Assembly: GCA_001940645.1 (NCBI GenBank)
Contig: MDVS01000141.1
Span: 1 to 49,944, forward strand
Source: Candidatus Heimdallarchaeota archaeon LC_3
GTDB taxonomy: Archaea > Asgardarchaeota > Heimdallarchaeia > Hodarchaeales > LC-3
DNA length: 49,944 nt
Direction: 5' to 3'
Shown: one piece after another, positions 32,444 to 41,555 of the stretch
How the letters are laid out: the number at the start of each line of letters is the position of its first letter
Numbering within the stretch: the first letter of the stretch is position 1
Position numbers and translations under genes: made by a program
The notes under the pieces: generated by a model
The model's input: the letters and a program-made list of their open reading frames with translations, nothing else
Database searches by the model: none
Told to the model about the DNA's origin: nothing

Positions 32444-35257
32444 ATGAAAAAACAAGCTATTAGTATAGGTTTTTTGATCTGTTTCTTAATAATTGCCCCT
32501 TTTAACCAAATGCAAATGGGATACAAACCAGCTGAAGAAAACGGAACTGATTTTGAATATGTATTAGATAATTTATCTTGGAATGACAATAAAATTGAAA
32601 ATTATTTAATGGATTCAAAAGAGGAAAATAGCCCAGATTTGGAGATTGATGTTTTTAATATGGATCAAGAAGATTCTTCAGCAAATACAGCGACCATGAC
32701 ACCATTGGAGACTGAAAAGACAAATTCTATTGCAATAGGAGGATCTACAACAGGTTTCATATCAAGTTGGAATACAGCTCATCCTGGTTCTAGTACAAGC
32801 ACCCAGGTCAGATTACCTTTAAATAATGGTGGTACTTATAATTTCAACGTAACTTGGGGTGATGGATCTAATAGTACTATAAAAACTTGGGATCAAGCAG
32901 AAACTACTCATACATATGCATCATCTGGTATTTATACAGTAAATATTACAGGTGAATTAATTGGTTGGAGATTTGCTAATGGAGGTGATAGACAGAAAAT
33001 AGTTGAAATTTCTAATTGGGGAGATCTTAGATTAGGAAATTTAGGAGACTATTTTCAAGGAAGTGGGAATTTAGTTCTTACTGCAACTGATGCTTTAGAT
33101 TTAAATGGCACAACATCGTTGGCTAATTCGTTTATGTCGTGTTATAAACTAGGTAACACAGGGAACATGAATCTCTGGAATACATCATCTATCACTACAA
33201 TGTCCAAAATGTTTCGTGATGCATGGGATTTCAATCAGTCCATTGGTAACTGGGATGTCTCCAGTGTTACTAACATGTATGAAATGTTTACTGTTGCTCA
33301 GGCTTTTAATCAGCCTATAGGAAGTTGGAATGTGTCCTCAGTTACAAATATGGATCATATGTTTTGGAATGCTCGAGCTTTCAATCAGCCAGTAGATAGC
33401 TGGGATGTATCCAAAATTACAAATATGTACAGAATGTTTAGGGGTAGTTTTGCCTTTAATCAACCAATAGGTAACTGGGATATGTCTTCTGTTATTACTA
33501 CGGAAGAAATGTTTTATGAAGCCAGAGCATTCGATCAGCCAATTGGTAACTGGAACGTATCATCTGTCATCAATATGGCTAGCATGTTCCGGACTTCATT
33601 TGTTTTCAACCAATCCTTAGATAACTGGGATGTATCCTCTGTTACCAATATGAATAGCATGTTTATGGATTCTAGAGCATTCAACACCTCCATAGGTAAC
33701 TGGAATGTATCTTCTGTCACTAATATGATGAATATGTTTAATAATAATTGGGTTTTCAATCAGCCCATTGGTAACTGGAATCTATCCTCTGGTGTCAATG
33801 TTGTTAGTATGTTTTATAATTCCTGGGATTTTAACCAGCCCTTAAATAGTTGGAACGTATCCTCTGTCACCAATATGATGAACATGTTTTATTGGGCTAC
33901 TGCTTTCAACCAATCCTTAGATAGCTGGGATGTATCTTCTGTTACTAATATGGCTGGGATGTTTAGGTATACTACTTTTTTTAATCAATCTTTGGATACT
34001 TGGGATGTATCTTCTGTCACCGATATGTCTAATATGTTTAGAGGAGCTAATATTTTTAATCAACTTCTTGGGAATTGGAATGTTTCTTCTGTAACTAATA
34101 TGGCTTATATGTTTTATGGGGCTGCTGCTTTCAATCAACCTCTTGGAAGCTGGAATGTTTCTTCTGTGACCAATATGGTTAATATGTTCTACAGTGGTTC
34201 TGCTTTTAATCAACCTATTAGTAGCTGGGATGTGTCTAATGTCCAATACATGTCTGGTATGTTCAATGGTGCTTCTGCTTTCAATCAACCCATTGGAAAC
34301 TGGAATGTATCTTCAGTCTTAGATATGAATAGCATGTTTTCTGGTGCTACTTCTTTCAATCAACCTATTGAAACTTGGGATGTTTCATCAATAACTATTC
34401 TTATTCGTATGTTTTCTGGTGCTACTTCTTTCAATCAACCTATCGGAAACTGGAATGTGTCTTCTGTAACTAATATGGCTTATATGTTTTACAATGCAAC
34501 TTCTTTCAATCAAACTATCGGAAGTTGGAATGTACTTTCTGTGACATCTATGTCTTATTTGCTTTATAATGCTACTTCTTTTAGCCATCCAATAGGTGAT
34601 TGGAATGTTTCATTTGTCGCTGATATGACTTCCATGCTTTCTGGTGTCACTTTATCTCCGAAGTATTATGATCAAATACTTCAGAATTGGGCATTATTAC
34701 CATTACGCTCAGGTACAAATTTCGACGCAGGATTTTCACAATACACTGCAAGTGCTTCAACAGCAAGAAGTTACATTATTTCAACTTTTGGGTGGACAAT
34801 TACTGATGGTGGTTCAATAGGAGCTCCTACAGCTCCTCAATCCTTACTTATTGGATCTGGAGATGGTTATGTTATTTTATCTTGGTCAGTTCCCTTATCT
34901 GATGGCAATTCGACAATTATTGGCTACAATATTTATCGATCAACAACCAGCGGTTCCGGATATACGTTAGTTGACACGGTTTCAGGGACGGGTTTGACTT
35001 TCAATGATACTACTGTTACAAATGGACAGAAATATTATTACGTTGTCAAAGCAGAAAATTCTGTAGGAGAAGGTCCAGCGTCAAGCAAAGTCAATGCTAC
35101 ACCTACAATGACAGTGCCACCATCGTCATCATCAACACCATCAACGATCCCTAGCACTTCTTCAAGTTCAGTACCAATTGAATCCACCCCTGGATTTGAG
35201 TTACTACTGATCTTAACCAGCATTTTCACCATATTAGTTTCACGAAGAAGAAGATAA
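32444..35257 (+). CDS. DUF285/BspA-like surface protein with FN3 domain
   Basis: A 937-residue cell-surface protein. In order: signal peptide ([16 protein letters not shown]); a polar linker; a PKD-like segment ([25 protein letters not shown]); about 19 tandem units of 25 residues, residues about 257-735, of the form [20 protein letters not shown] (DUF285, BspA-like leucine-rich type); a cap with [14 protein letters not shown]; a fibronectin type III domain (about 793-887); a Ser/Pro/Thr stalk; and STPGFELL, a span and RRRR. Such proteins mediate adhesion or contact in bacteria and archaea. The repeat units are strongly similar in DNA, so unit number may vary. The 3' end is antisense-overlapped by the next gene for 220 bases. 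Confidence 0.92.
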   Translation: MKKQAISIGFLICFLIIAPFNQMQMGYKPAEENGTDFEYVLDNLSWNDNKIENYLMDSKEENSPDLEIDVFNMDQEDSSANTATMTPLETEKTNSIAIGGSTTGFISSWNTAHPGSSTSTQVRLPLNNGGTYNFNVTWGDGSNSTIKTWDQAETTHTYASSGIYTVNITGELIGWRFANGGDRQKIVEISNWGDLRLGNLGDYFQGSGNLVLTATDALDLNGTTSLANSFMSCYKLGNTGNMNLWNTSSITTMSKMFRDAWDFNQSIGNWDVSSVTNMYEMFTVAQAFNQPIGSWNVSSVTNMDHMFWNARAFNQPVDSWDVSKITNMYRMFRGSFAFNQPIGNWDMSSVITTEEMFYEARAFDQPIGNWNVSSVINMASMFRTSFVFNQSLDNWDVSSVTNMNSMFMDSRAFNTSIGNWNVSSVTNMMNMFNNNWVFNQPIGNWNLSSGVNVVSMFYNSWDFNQPLNSWNVSSVTNMMNMFYWATAFNQSLDSWDVSSVTNMAGMFRYTTFFNQSLDTWDVSSVTDMSNMFRGANIFNQLLGNWNVSSVTNMAYMFYGAAAFNQPLGSWNVSSVTNMVNMFYSGSAFNQPISSWDVSNVQYMSGMFNGASAFNQPIGNWNVSSVLDMNSMFSGATSFNQPIETWDVSSITILIRMFSGATSFNQPIGNWNVSSVTNMAYMFYNATSFNQTIGSWNVLSVTSMSYLLYNATSFSHPIGDWNVSFVADMTSMLSGVTLSPKYYDQILQNWALLPLRSGTNFDAGFSQYTASASTARSYIISTFGWTITDGGSIGAPTAPQSLLIGSGDGYVILSWSVPLSDGNSTIIGYNIYRSTTSGSGYTLVDTVSGTGLTFNDTTVTNGQKYYYVVKAENSVGEGPASSKVNATPTMTVPPSSSSTPSTIPSTSSSSVPIESTPGFELLLILTSIFTILVSRRRR
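33212..34640 (+). repeat. about 19 tandem 75-base units within the DUF285 gene
   Basis: Each unit encodes 25 residues with an FNQ, a W(D/N)VSSVTNM and an MF. Units 13-18 are the most alike (GCTTCTTTCAATCAACC core), pointing to recent local duplication. Confidence 0.85.
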
Positions 35258-35757
35258 AATATATTAAAACAAATAATTTCCAAATAAGTTAGTTCAAATT
35301 TTGGAGTTAGATCATTGCGTTTCTTTTTTTCTCTATCTCTTTGATATTGCATTATGTCAAAGTTTGCTATTTCATGAGATAGATTAGCTGCAATTGATAA
35401 TCCAACGAACAATCCAATCATAGTAAAAGAAAGAGTCATGAGATTGGCTCCTAGTGTCAATACACCACTTCCTAGTGCTGCTCCTCCTAATGTCCAGTAT
35501 TTGTTAAGATTATAGAAGAATTTTCTTAATGTAAGGTATCCTAGTGTTGTGGAAGAGGTAATAATTAACCCAAAAGCTAATAATTTTTCTTCATTGGTAA
35601 CTGGATTAACATGATCGACATAATTTGGAATCTCTCTCATTAATACCAGAGGAATTATTACATACAAACTATATCGCAATGTGGGTAGTTGTCGAATAAT
35701 TTGTTGAACTAATGAATCACCTGGTCTTTCTCGATAATTTTTAGTTGTTAGAGTCAT
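35038..35757 (-). CDS. multi-span membrane protein running antisense into the surface-protein gene
   Basis: A 239-residue frame. Residues 1 to about 150 form a membrane protein with about four spans ([49 protein letters not shown]) and a charged end ([13 protein letters not shown]). From about residue 167 the frame is the exact antisense of the FN3-stalk coding region of the DUF285 gene and looks unnatural (acidic DDDDGG run). The native stop is probably lost, so the true C-terminus likely lies near 35260-35300. Not recognised as a family. Confidence 0.55.
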   Translation of the reverse strand: MTLTTKNYRERPGDSLVQQIIRQLPTLRYSLYVIIPLVLMREIPNYVDHVNPVTNEEKLLAFGLIITSSTTLGYLTLRKFFYNLNKYWTLGGAALGSGVLTLGANLMTLSFTMIGLFVGLSIAANLSHEIANFDIMQYQRDREKKKRNDLTPKFELTYLEIICFNIFYLLLRETNMVKMLVKISSNSNPGVDSIGTELEEVLGIVDGVDDDDGGTVIVGVALTLLDAGPSPTEFSALTT

Positions 35758-35832
35758 TTTGTTTTCACCAATCTAGTATACAACTCAACTTTAAATAATA
35801 GAAACGATTTTTCGAAAATATTTTCTTTCTTT

Positions 35833-35842
35833 ATTATATAAA
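35833..35842 (+). promoter_or_regulatory. TATA box of the 35875 gene
   Basis: TTATATAAAG lies 33 bases before the ATG at 35875, with AGGTGA (35862-35867) as ribosome site. One of the clearest archaeal promoters in the window. Confidence 0.6.
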
Positions 35843-35874
35843 GTAGACTTGGTATTACTATCAGGTGATATGTT

Positions 35875-36205
35875 ATGGCTCAAACTGCCGAAAAATTATC
35901 TGATTATTATCAACATGTATGTACATACTTCTCAATAACTCAAAAAGAGATAGAAAATTTAGCTACTGAAATTAAAGAAGATTTGGTCAAATATTTAGGA
36001 CCACTAAAAAGACCATTTAAGACTGTGGAACAATTTAAGATCTATAAATCGACCGAAGAACAAGATATTATTGTTAAAATATTAGGAATAAGCCCGTTAC
36101 AATCCTATACTTCTAAAAAAGGTAAAGGATATTAGCATCGAAGAAGAAATGGTAGACAACGAGGGTATTCCAGAAGAACCCTATGATCCCTTAGACAACT
36201 TTTGA
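35875..36205 (+). pseudogene. small hypothetical gene, frameshifted near its end
   Basis: The ATG frame codes 86 residues (AQTAEKLSDYYQHVCTYFSI and on; helical, charged) and stops at 36135. In another frame an acidic tail follows: KDISIEEEMVDNEGIPEEPY, DPLDNF, to a stop at 36205. Removing one A from the run at 36115-36120 joins both into about 109 residues. Promoter and ribosome site are good, so the gene was recently functional, and the truncated form may still be made. Family not recognised. The next gene starts 9 bases later. Confidence 0.55.
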
Positions 36206-36214
36206 GGAATAATT

Positions 36215-36664
36215 GTGAAACGACACATTATATTGATTACAGTATTATTACTCATAACATCAATTCCAGGTCTGGTTTATTTACATCTTTCTGGTCTAGA
36301 TGTCTTAGACAGATTAAAAAACTTATTTCAAAATTGTAAACAGTTCCATTTTATTTTTAATAAAAATAAATCAGAAATACAAGTAAATTTAGAAAATTTT
36401 CAAAGTTTATCAAATGCTGAAAGATTAAGACAAACTGGAAACGAATTAAAAGATATTTTTAATAATACTGATGATATGTTGTTTAAAAAGTTTGAATTGA
36501 TATTAAATGACTATTTTAATATAATTAAACGATTTACTCTTATAGATTCTGAAGAAAGAAGAAATAATAATAGATCTAAAAAAAATGAGGAAAATTATTT
36601 GTTATCTGACCGGGCCAAGATATCTCTCACGAAGATCAGTTTTTCCAACCTTTGGATCTCCTAA
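36215..36664 (+). CDS. signal-anchored hypothetical protein, 3' end replaced
   Basis: A 149-codon frame from GTG, preceded by GAGGA. Residues 1-25 form a signal anchor (HIILITVLLLITSIPGLVYL); the rest to about residue 128 is helical and charged (NELKDIFNNTDDMLFKKFEL). The last 20 codons are the antisense of a GTPase P-loop fragment, so the native C-terminus was lost at a junction near 36600. The gene forms an operon with the preceding one. Not recognised. Confidence 0.45.
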   Translation: MKRHIILITVLLLITSIPGLVYLHLSGLDVLDRLKNLFQNCKQFHFIFNKNKSEIQVNLENFQSLSNAERLRQTGNELKDIFNNTDDMLFKKFELILNDYFNIIKRFTLIDSEERRNNNRSKKNEENYLLSDRAKISLTKISFSNLWIS

Positions 36665-36698
36665 TAAAACAACAACCATCAAAAGTGTGATTTTTCAT
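36602..36698 (-). pseudogene. N-terminal fossil of a Ras-like small GTPase
   Basis: On the minus strand, ATG at 36698 followed (after removal of one base from the T5 run at 36691-36695) by MKITLLMVVVLLGDPKVGKT and DLRERYLGPV, then a stop. GDPKVGKT is a perfect P-loop (GxxxxGKT), preceded by a hydrophobic strand and followed by the helix and RYLG expected of Asgard Ras/Rab-like GTPases. Switch I and everything after are missing: the following DNA belongs to the oppositely oriented gene at 36215. This is a deletion or recombination remnant. Confidence 0.65.
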
Positions 36699-36799
36699 TC
36701 CTCTTATTTTCTGTTTAGATTAAATCCCTTTCTGCATTTTAAAATTTGGGAAATTATTTTTTTTAATAAATTTGACATATATAAGTCATTACCTTGATA

Positions 36800-36967
36800 T
36801 TATCCTAGTTGACTACTAATAGATAAAATTGTTTCGCATTTGGGACACAAAAATGCAGCTGCGGCTTTTACATGGATTTTTTCGAATTTGGTGTTATTTG
36901 TGGATTCGGCAAAATATTTCCCTTCAAGTATTTTAACTCTATCAATTGAATTTTGACATATCTTAAT
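36800..36967 (-). pseudogene. start-less remnant with a Cys-x2-Cys motif
   Basis: A 55-codon minus-strand frame reads KICQNSIDRVKILEGKYFAE, FEKIHVKAAAAFLCPKCETI and LSISSQLG. Coding-like composition and CPKC suggest the end of a zinc-ribbon protein. No start codon. Part of the gene-poor stretch 36665-37615. Confidence 0.4.
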
Positions 36968-37191
36968 CTATCTTAAAAACCAAATGGATATTTATTCATT
37001 CAGACAGACTATTATGACAGATACACTTCTATTATTTTTCTAATTTTCCTAAAATACAAGAGAAGTAAACTCACATTTTATGTTTTATTTCAAATATCCT
37101 TATTCATCAACAATCAGAGGTATCGCAACTTTCCTTCATTAGCCCAATAAAATTTAATACGCCAGAAAAGGTTTGGTATTACAACTCGACT

Positions 37192-37377
37192 TTACAAATC
37201 ACTTTTAAGATAGTAAATGATTCGCACATCCCACGTAAAAAATTTGGATTCATTTTTAGTTCCTAATTCTAAATTTATGAAATAATCGGAATCAGGGTCC
37301 TTTGGTACTCTAATAGTCACTGAAATGTATCCTTTTTTCATAACGTTGGACTCTGAGGTAAATGGCCCATAAGTTAT
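37192..37377 (-). pseudogene. C-terminal remnant of a strand-rich, possibly extracellular protein
   Basis: A 61-codon minus-strand frame reads ITYGPFTSESNVMKKGYISV, TIRVPKDPDSDYFINLELGT and KFFTWDVRIIYYLKSDL. The alternation of strands suggests a beta-sandwich end. An internal ATG at 37341 would give 49 residues. Probably a fragment. Confidence 0.4.
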
Positions 37378-37615
37378 TTAAATCAGTAAAAAACAGTTTG
37401 GAGTAAATTTTTCTTTCAAAAAATTACTTTCCAAAAAGTAATGAAACATAAATAAAATAAGATCTACATTATATCAATGGACTATAAAAAAATCTATAAA
37501 AATTTATTCAAGAATGGATTGTGTATTACAATTACTTATAGGTATTTAGAGCAGGAATCAGAAAATGAATTTCAACATGAAACTTGGATATACGTGACCA
37601 ATAACAGATGAGAAT

Positions 37616-39298
37616 ATGAATATACATTTAAATACCAAAATATCTAAATATCATTTGGGTTTAATTTTATCATCATTGATGGTATTAACTGGAATAATCG
37701 TATTATATTTCTTACCGCATACTATAATTGTAACTAAAGAAGAACACCAAAGTACCGTAAAAACAAATATGAAGATAACTGTATTCTCTTCGCCAATAAT
37801 AATTGATAATAATACTGATTTTGCCATTCAGGCTGTATCAAATGGTTGGTCCGGCGATGGATCCACTGGTAACCCCTATATCCTTGAAAATTTAGAAGTT
37901 ACATCCTTAACCACCGGTACACATGCTATCAGTATCCAGAACACTAATGTCTATTTTATTGCCAGGAATAATACTTTGTCTACGACAGAATCATTTAGTT
38001 CTGGTATGTATCTTAACAATGTCCATAATGGGATTATTCGCAACAACATGGCTAATTCTAATTCTGATTATGGATTCTATCTTGAATCATCCAGTAACAA
38101 TAGCTTCTTTAATAACAAGGCTGATTCTAATACTAATCATGGGTTCTATCTCCGGGATTCCAGTAATAATACCTTGAACAATAATACTGCCAATAACAAT
38201 AATGACATAGGTTTCTATATACGGGATTCCAGTAATAATACTTTGAACAATAATACTGCTAATTATAATTATAATGGGTTTTATTTATGGCCTTCCAGTA
38301 TAAACAATTCCTTGAGTTATAATACTGCTAATAACAATAATAATTATGGTTTTACAGTATCCTCTTCCAGCTTAAATAATGTCTTGAGCTATAATACAGC
38401 CAATTATAATTTATTTTCTGGCTTCTATCTGGTTTCTTTAAGCTCCAATAATATGTTGAGCCAAAACACGGCCAATTATAATTATCGTGGCTTTTATCTG
38501 TCGGCTACCAGTACTAATAATACTTTGAATAATAACACCGCAATTTCTAATACGCAATATGGGTTGTATCTGACTACTTTCAGTAGTAATAACAATCTGA
38601 GTTTTAATTATATTGGGAATAATAGCCTTTATGGGATCTTTATTGACAGTGGTTCAGCTAATACTAGAATTACTAACAATACCTTTGTCAATAATAATAA
38701 TGCCTCGACTCAAGCTTTGAGTTATGAAGGGAATACGATTTTTTCATTTAACTTCTGGTCCGATCACATTTCACCCGATACTGACAGTAATGGGATCGTT
38801 GATACTGCGTATGTGATAGAAGGGACTTGCACCTGTCAAGATATTACTCCCGTGACCACACCTTATCACAAAATTCCTGATACCACTGCTCCAACAATTA
38901 CTATTATCAGTCCAGTAGCTACCACTTATGACACGAATTCTGTTACAATAATTTATACCATTTCAGAGGATGTCACTATAACCGTTTATGTTGATGATAT
39001 CATTACAGCAGTTACAAATTCCAGTTTGCTTGAAGGCTTGTCTGATGGTATTCACAGTTTGACAATTAAGGCAGTTGATAACGCTGGAAATGTGGCTTCT
39101 TCAGAAGTCATCTTTACCATTAAGACATTATCTTCAGGTACCTTCACTTCTTCCAATAGCAATTCCAGTTCTAGTTCTACATCATCAACGAAAAATACAC
39201 AATTCACAAATACAAGCCCCAGTTTTACTGTTACAACACTGGTACTTCTAGGAATTATCTTAATTCCTGTAATTAGGTATAAAAGAAGAAAGCATTAG
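37616..39298 (+). CDS. NosD-like parallel beta-helix surface protein (shorter)
   Basis: A 560-residue secreted protein. A signal/anchor span lies at about residues 14-35 (GLILSSLMVLTGIIVLYFL). The domain GNPYILENLEVTS, then coils of about 23 residues rich in Asn and Ser (SSNNTLNNNTANNNNDIGFY and variants) make a NosD-type beta-helix from about 75 to 400. About 425-505 follows an Ig-like domain (APTITIISPVATTYDTNSVT; DGIHSLTIKAVDNAGN). A Ser-rich stalk, NTSPSFTV, a span and RRKH finish it. The layout mirrors the 715-residue protein at 22390-24537. Role: cell-surface structure or glycan interaction, inferred. Confidence 0.85.
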   Translation: MNIHLNTKISKYHLGLILSSLMVLTGIIVLYFLPHTIIVTKEEHQSTVKTNMKITVFSSPIIIDNNTDFAIQAVSNGWSGDGSTGNPYILENLEVTSLTTGTHAISIQNTNVYFIARNNTLSTTESFSSGMYLNNVHNGIIRNNMANSNSDYGFYLESSSNNSFFNNKADSNTNHGFYLRDSSNNTLNNNTANNNNDIGFYIRDSSNNTLNNNTANYNYNGFYLWPSSINNSLSYNTANNNNNYGFTVSSSSLNNVLSYNTANYNLFSGFYLVSLSSNNMLSQNTANYNYRGFYLSATSTNNTLNNNTAISNTQYGLYLTTFSSNNNLSFNYIGNNSLYGIFIDSGSANTRITNNTFVNNNNASTQALSYEGNTIFSFNFWSDHISPDTDSNGIVDTAYVIEGTCTCQDITPVTTPYHKIPDTTAPTITIISPVATTYDTNSVTIIYTISEDVTITVYVDDIITAVTNSSLLEGLSDGIHSLTIKAVDNAGNVASSEVIFTIKTLSSGTFTSSNSNSSSSSTSSTKNTQFTNTSPSFTVTTLVLLGIILIPVIRYKRRKH

Positions 39299-39332
39299 AC
39301 CAGATAAAGAAGGAATTTTTAAAAAAAAACTC

Positions 39333-39866
39333 GTGAATGAAGGAAAGATACGTTTTTATGGCTGGAGTACTGATGATGCAGACAGAGCAAAAGAATTTGC
39401 GAAAAGTAAACATTGTACTACAATCCAGTATGTTTTATCAATTTTTAGGATTAACAGTACTATGACTAGGCTCTGTGAAGAAAATGATTTAGCGGGAATT
39501 ATTTGTAGTCCTTTTTTAAGTAGGACTTTAACTGGCAAATACAACAAAGAAACCAAACGTAATCCAGATCACATGTTGGGGAAAAGGAACTTTAATACTC
39601 AGCGATATGTCCGAATGTTTCATGTATTGGATCAGATAAAAGACAGGCTTGCTTTGGAAGAACGTATTCTTGTCCAAGGAATTCTTGGTTATATTTGGAA
39701 AAAGGATAAAAGATCTATCCCTATCCCTGGTACAAAAACTGTGAATCAGATGACTGAAAACGCAAAATCTCGTTAATTCGGCCCAATTACTATGAAATTG
39801 ATGGATCAAATTGATTCGTTAGTCTCTGATTTGCAAGATGATTTCTCCCCAGAGAATTTTGATTAA
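39333..39866 (+). pseudogene. aldo/keto reductase remnant (C-terminal half, with stop)
   Basis: From a GTG the frame reads RFYGWSTDDADRAKEFAKSK, IQYVLSIFRINSTMTRLCEE, GIICSPFLSRTLTGKYNKET and SIPIPGTKTVNQMTENAKSR, which is the second half of an aldo/keto reductase, including the NADPH-binding IPIPGTKTVNQMTEN. The N-terminal half with the catalytic Asp-Tyr-Lys is absent. After a TAA at 39774-39776 the same frame goes on with FGPITMKLMDQIDSLVSDLQ to a stop at 39866, as expected for the family end. So it is truncated and also interrupted. Confidence 0.8.
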
Positions 39867-39925
39867 ATTGGGGTTTAGAAAAATCAATTAGCATTCAGGA
39901 ATCCTCTTCAAAACAGACTTTCGAA

Positions 39926-40135
39926 TCAACTGTCTAGATAAGGTATAGGGTTATTTCTTAGAATTATTTCTTGAGAGTGTCTCATTTTCAGCATGATTTG
40001 GGGCTGTTCTTTGATCTGGTTACGACTTAAATCTATATAGCTAAGATTTCGCATTTTCAAAAGACACTGAGTTTTTTGATTTTCTGGGGAAAAATTCATC
40101 AAGCAGTCTATATCTGTTGTGTCCCCGAATTGTCT
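39926..40135 (-). pseudogene. leucine-rich-repeat protein remnant
   Basis: A minus-strand frame open from 40135 reads CLLKMRNLSYIDLSRNQIKE, QPQIMLKMRHSQEIILRNNP and IPYLDS. LSYIDLSRNQI and EIILRNNPI are two consecutive leucine-rich repeats of the LxxLxLxxNxI type. A TAA precedes it in frame (40136-40138), with further possible coding upstream (LTPDISISGLGA). A 57-codon product from the internal ATG is possible, but a fossil is likelier. The surrounding 39867-40280 has no intact gene. Confidence 0.5.
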
Positions 40136-40280
40136 TTATGCCCCTAGTCCAGAAATGCTAATATCGGGTGTGAGAGTCTTAGATTGATTAATATTAATTT
40201 CAGATTAATTTAAGCGTATTTCAATGAGAAAAGATAGACACAGGAAAAAGCTTAAAATATGAAACGAGATAATGGAATAA

Positions 40281-41543
40281 ATGAAAAAAGTGTATTTGAT
40301 AAATTTCGTTGTAATTGCTATTTTTATTTTAAGTTCTATACTTAATCCCGTTGAAAGTAAAATTATTAACCCATCCAACAAAAAAACACAGATAAATACA
40401 ACACTTAATAATTTTGAAAATAATATAGTGTGGCAAGATGATCTAGGTGATGCAATTAGCAATGGCTCTGTGTTAGAAGGACCTAATGCCAATGTTTCTG
40501 CTGTTTTAAACGATTCGTACAACAACACAGAACTAACATTATCTAATGGAACTATACATAATTTTACTAAATATTTTATATCGAATGCATCTTCATATAA
40601 AAATTATTCAATCATTTTTGATGTAAATACTGATTATTACATTTATTTAAATTGGAATTACTCAAAGTATATTATAGACATTTATATTTTTGATGAGAAT
40701 AATATTGAGATCTATGGATGTAACAGTAATAAATATACTTGTTTATCATCTCGGGAGCATTTTTTTGGAAATGCTACTAGGTTTTATTTTGAAAAGGACT
40801 TCTCTTTAATCACAAAAACTTCTCTTTATACTGTTCAAGTTAGGTTTAATGCTTCTCTCGTCATTAATAGTTCAATAATATATTCTAATTTAGTAATTTC
40901 AAATTACGAAGAATATTACAAGAAAAACTCATCTAATAGTAATAAAATATCACTAAATACTGCACTAGCTGATAAGAATGGATTAGTAAATCTAACATTG
41001 AAAGCAACAAAATCTAATGATACTATTCTTACTGCAAGTATAATAATAAATGTTATTAACTATTTTCCACCTATTATTGAAGAGATTTTTATTAATAAAA
41101 GTAAATATATTAATAAAGTTGAACTCAAAAGAACAGACATAATCAATCTTACATGGAAAATAGAAGATAAAAATAAAGATGAAGTTTTAATATCAAACTT
41201 GTATTATTATTATTATGGGTATAATAGTTGGTTTGTCTTTGACACCTTCAGAGATTTCTTCCTCACCTCTTCTATTGTTCAATTCACAGACTCATTGAAA
41301 TTTCCTTCGGATACTGATTTATTGATTAAACTTGTGGTTAGTGATTCTTTCAATTACCAAACTGAAAAAATAATAAAATTCTTTATTGAAGGAGAAAATA
41401 ATACAGGTTCTGAGAACTCCTCTGATAGAACCTCCCTTGATAATAGTAAAATAGACACTACGGCGATTCCCAACTTTAATTTCTTAACAGTGCTTATTTT
41501 GTCTTTTTTGCTCGTTTTTATTAGAAGAAAATATAATAACTAA
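40281..41543 (+). CDS. secreted, heavily sequon-bearing membrane-anchored protein
   Basis: A 420-residue protein with signal peptide (INFVVIAIFILSSIL), extracellular strand-rich region and a C-terminal AIPNFNF, span (LTVLILSFLLVFI), RRKYNN. More than a dozen N-x-S/T sites are seen (NYS, NTT, NAS, NGS, NVS), suggesting dense N-glycosylation. A Cys pair (YGCNS, YTCLS) may form a disulfide. The segment FPPIIEEIFINKSKYINKVE starts a second Ig-like domain with a WKIEDKNKDEV motif. No family known. It converges with the giant permease gene (12-base gap). Confidence 0.7.
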   Translation: MKKVYLINFVVIAIFILSSILNPVESKIINPSNKKTQINTTLNNFENNIVWQDDLGDAISNGSVLEGPNANVSAVLNDSYNNTELTLSNGTIHNFTKYFISNASSYKNYSIIFDVNTDYYIYLNWNYSKYIIDIYIFDENNIEIYGCNSNKYTCLSSREHFFGNATRFYFEKDFSLITKTSLYTVQVRFNASLVINSSIIYSNLVISNYEEYYKKNSSNSNKISLNTALADKNGLVNLTLKATKSNDTILTASIIINVINYFPPIIEEIFINKSKYINKVELKRTDIINLTWKIEDKNKDEVLISNLYYYYYGYNSWFVFDTFRDFFLTSSIVQFTDSLKFPSDTDLLIKLVVSDSFNYQTEKIIKFFIEGENNTGSENSSDRTSLDNSKIDTTAIPNFNFLTVLILSFLLVFIRRKYNN

Positions 41544-41555
41544 CAATTCTGTGAA

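Noticed and set aside
33535..34588. Several minus-strand open frames of 60-120 codons within the DUF285 gene
   Set aside because: They are antisense to the 75-base repeats and consist of His/Arg/Ile-rich periodic sequence that only mirrors the repeat; the plus-strand gene explains the region.
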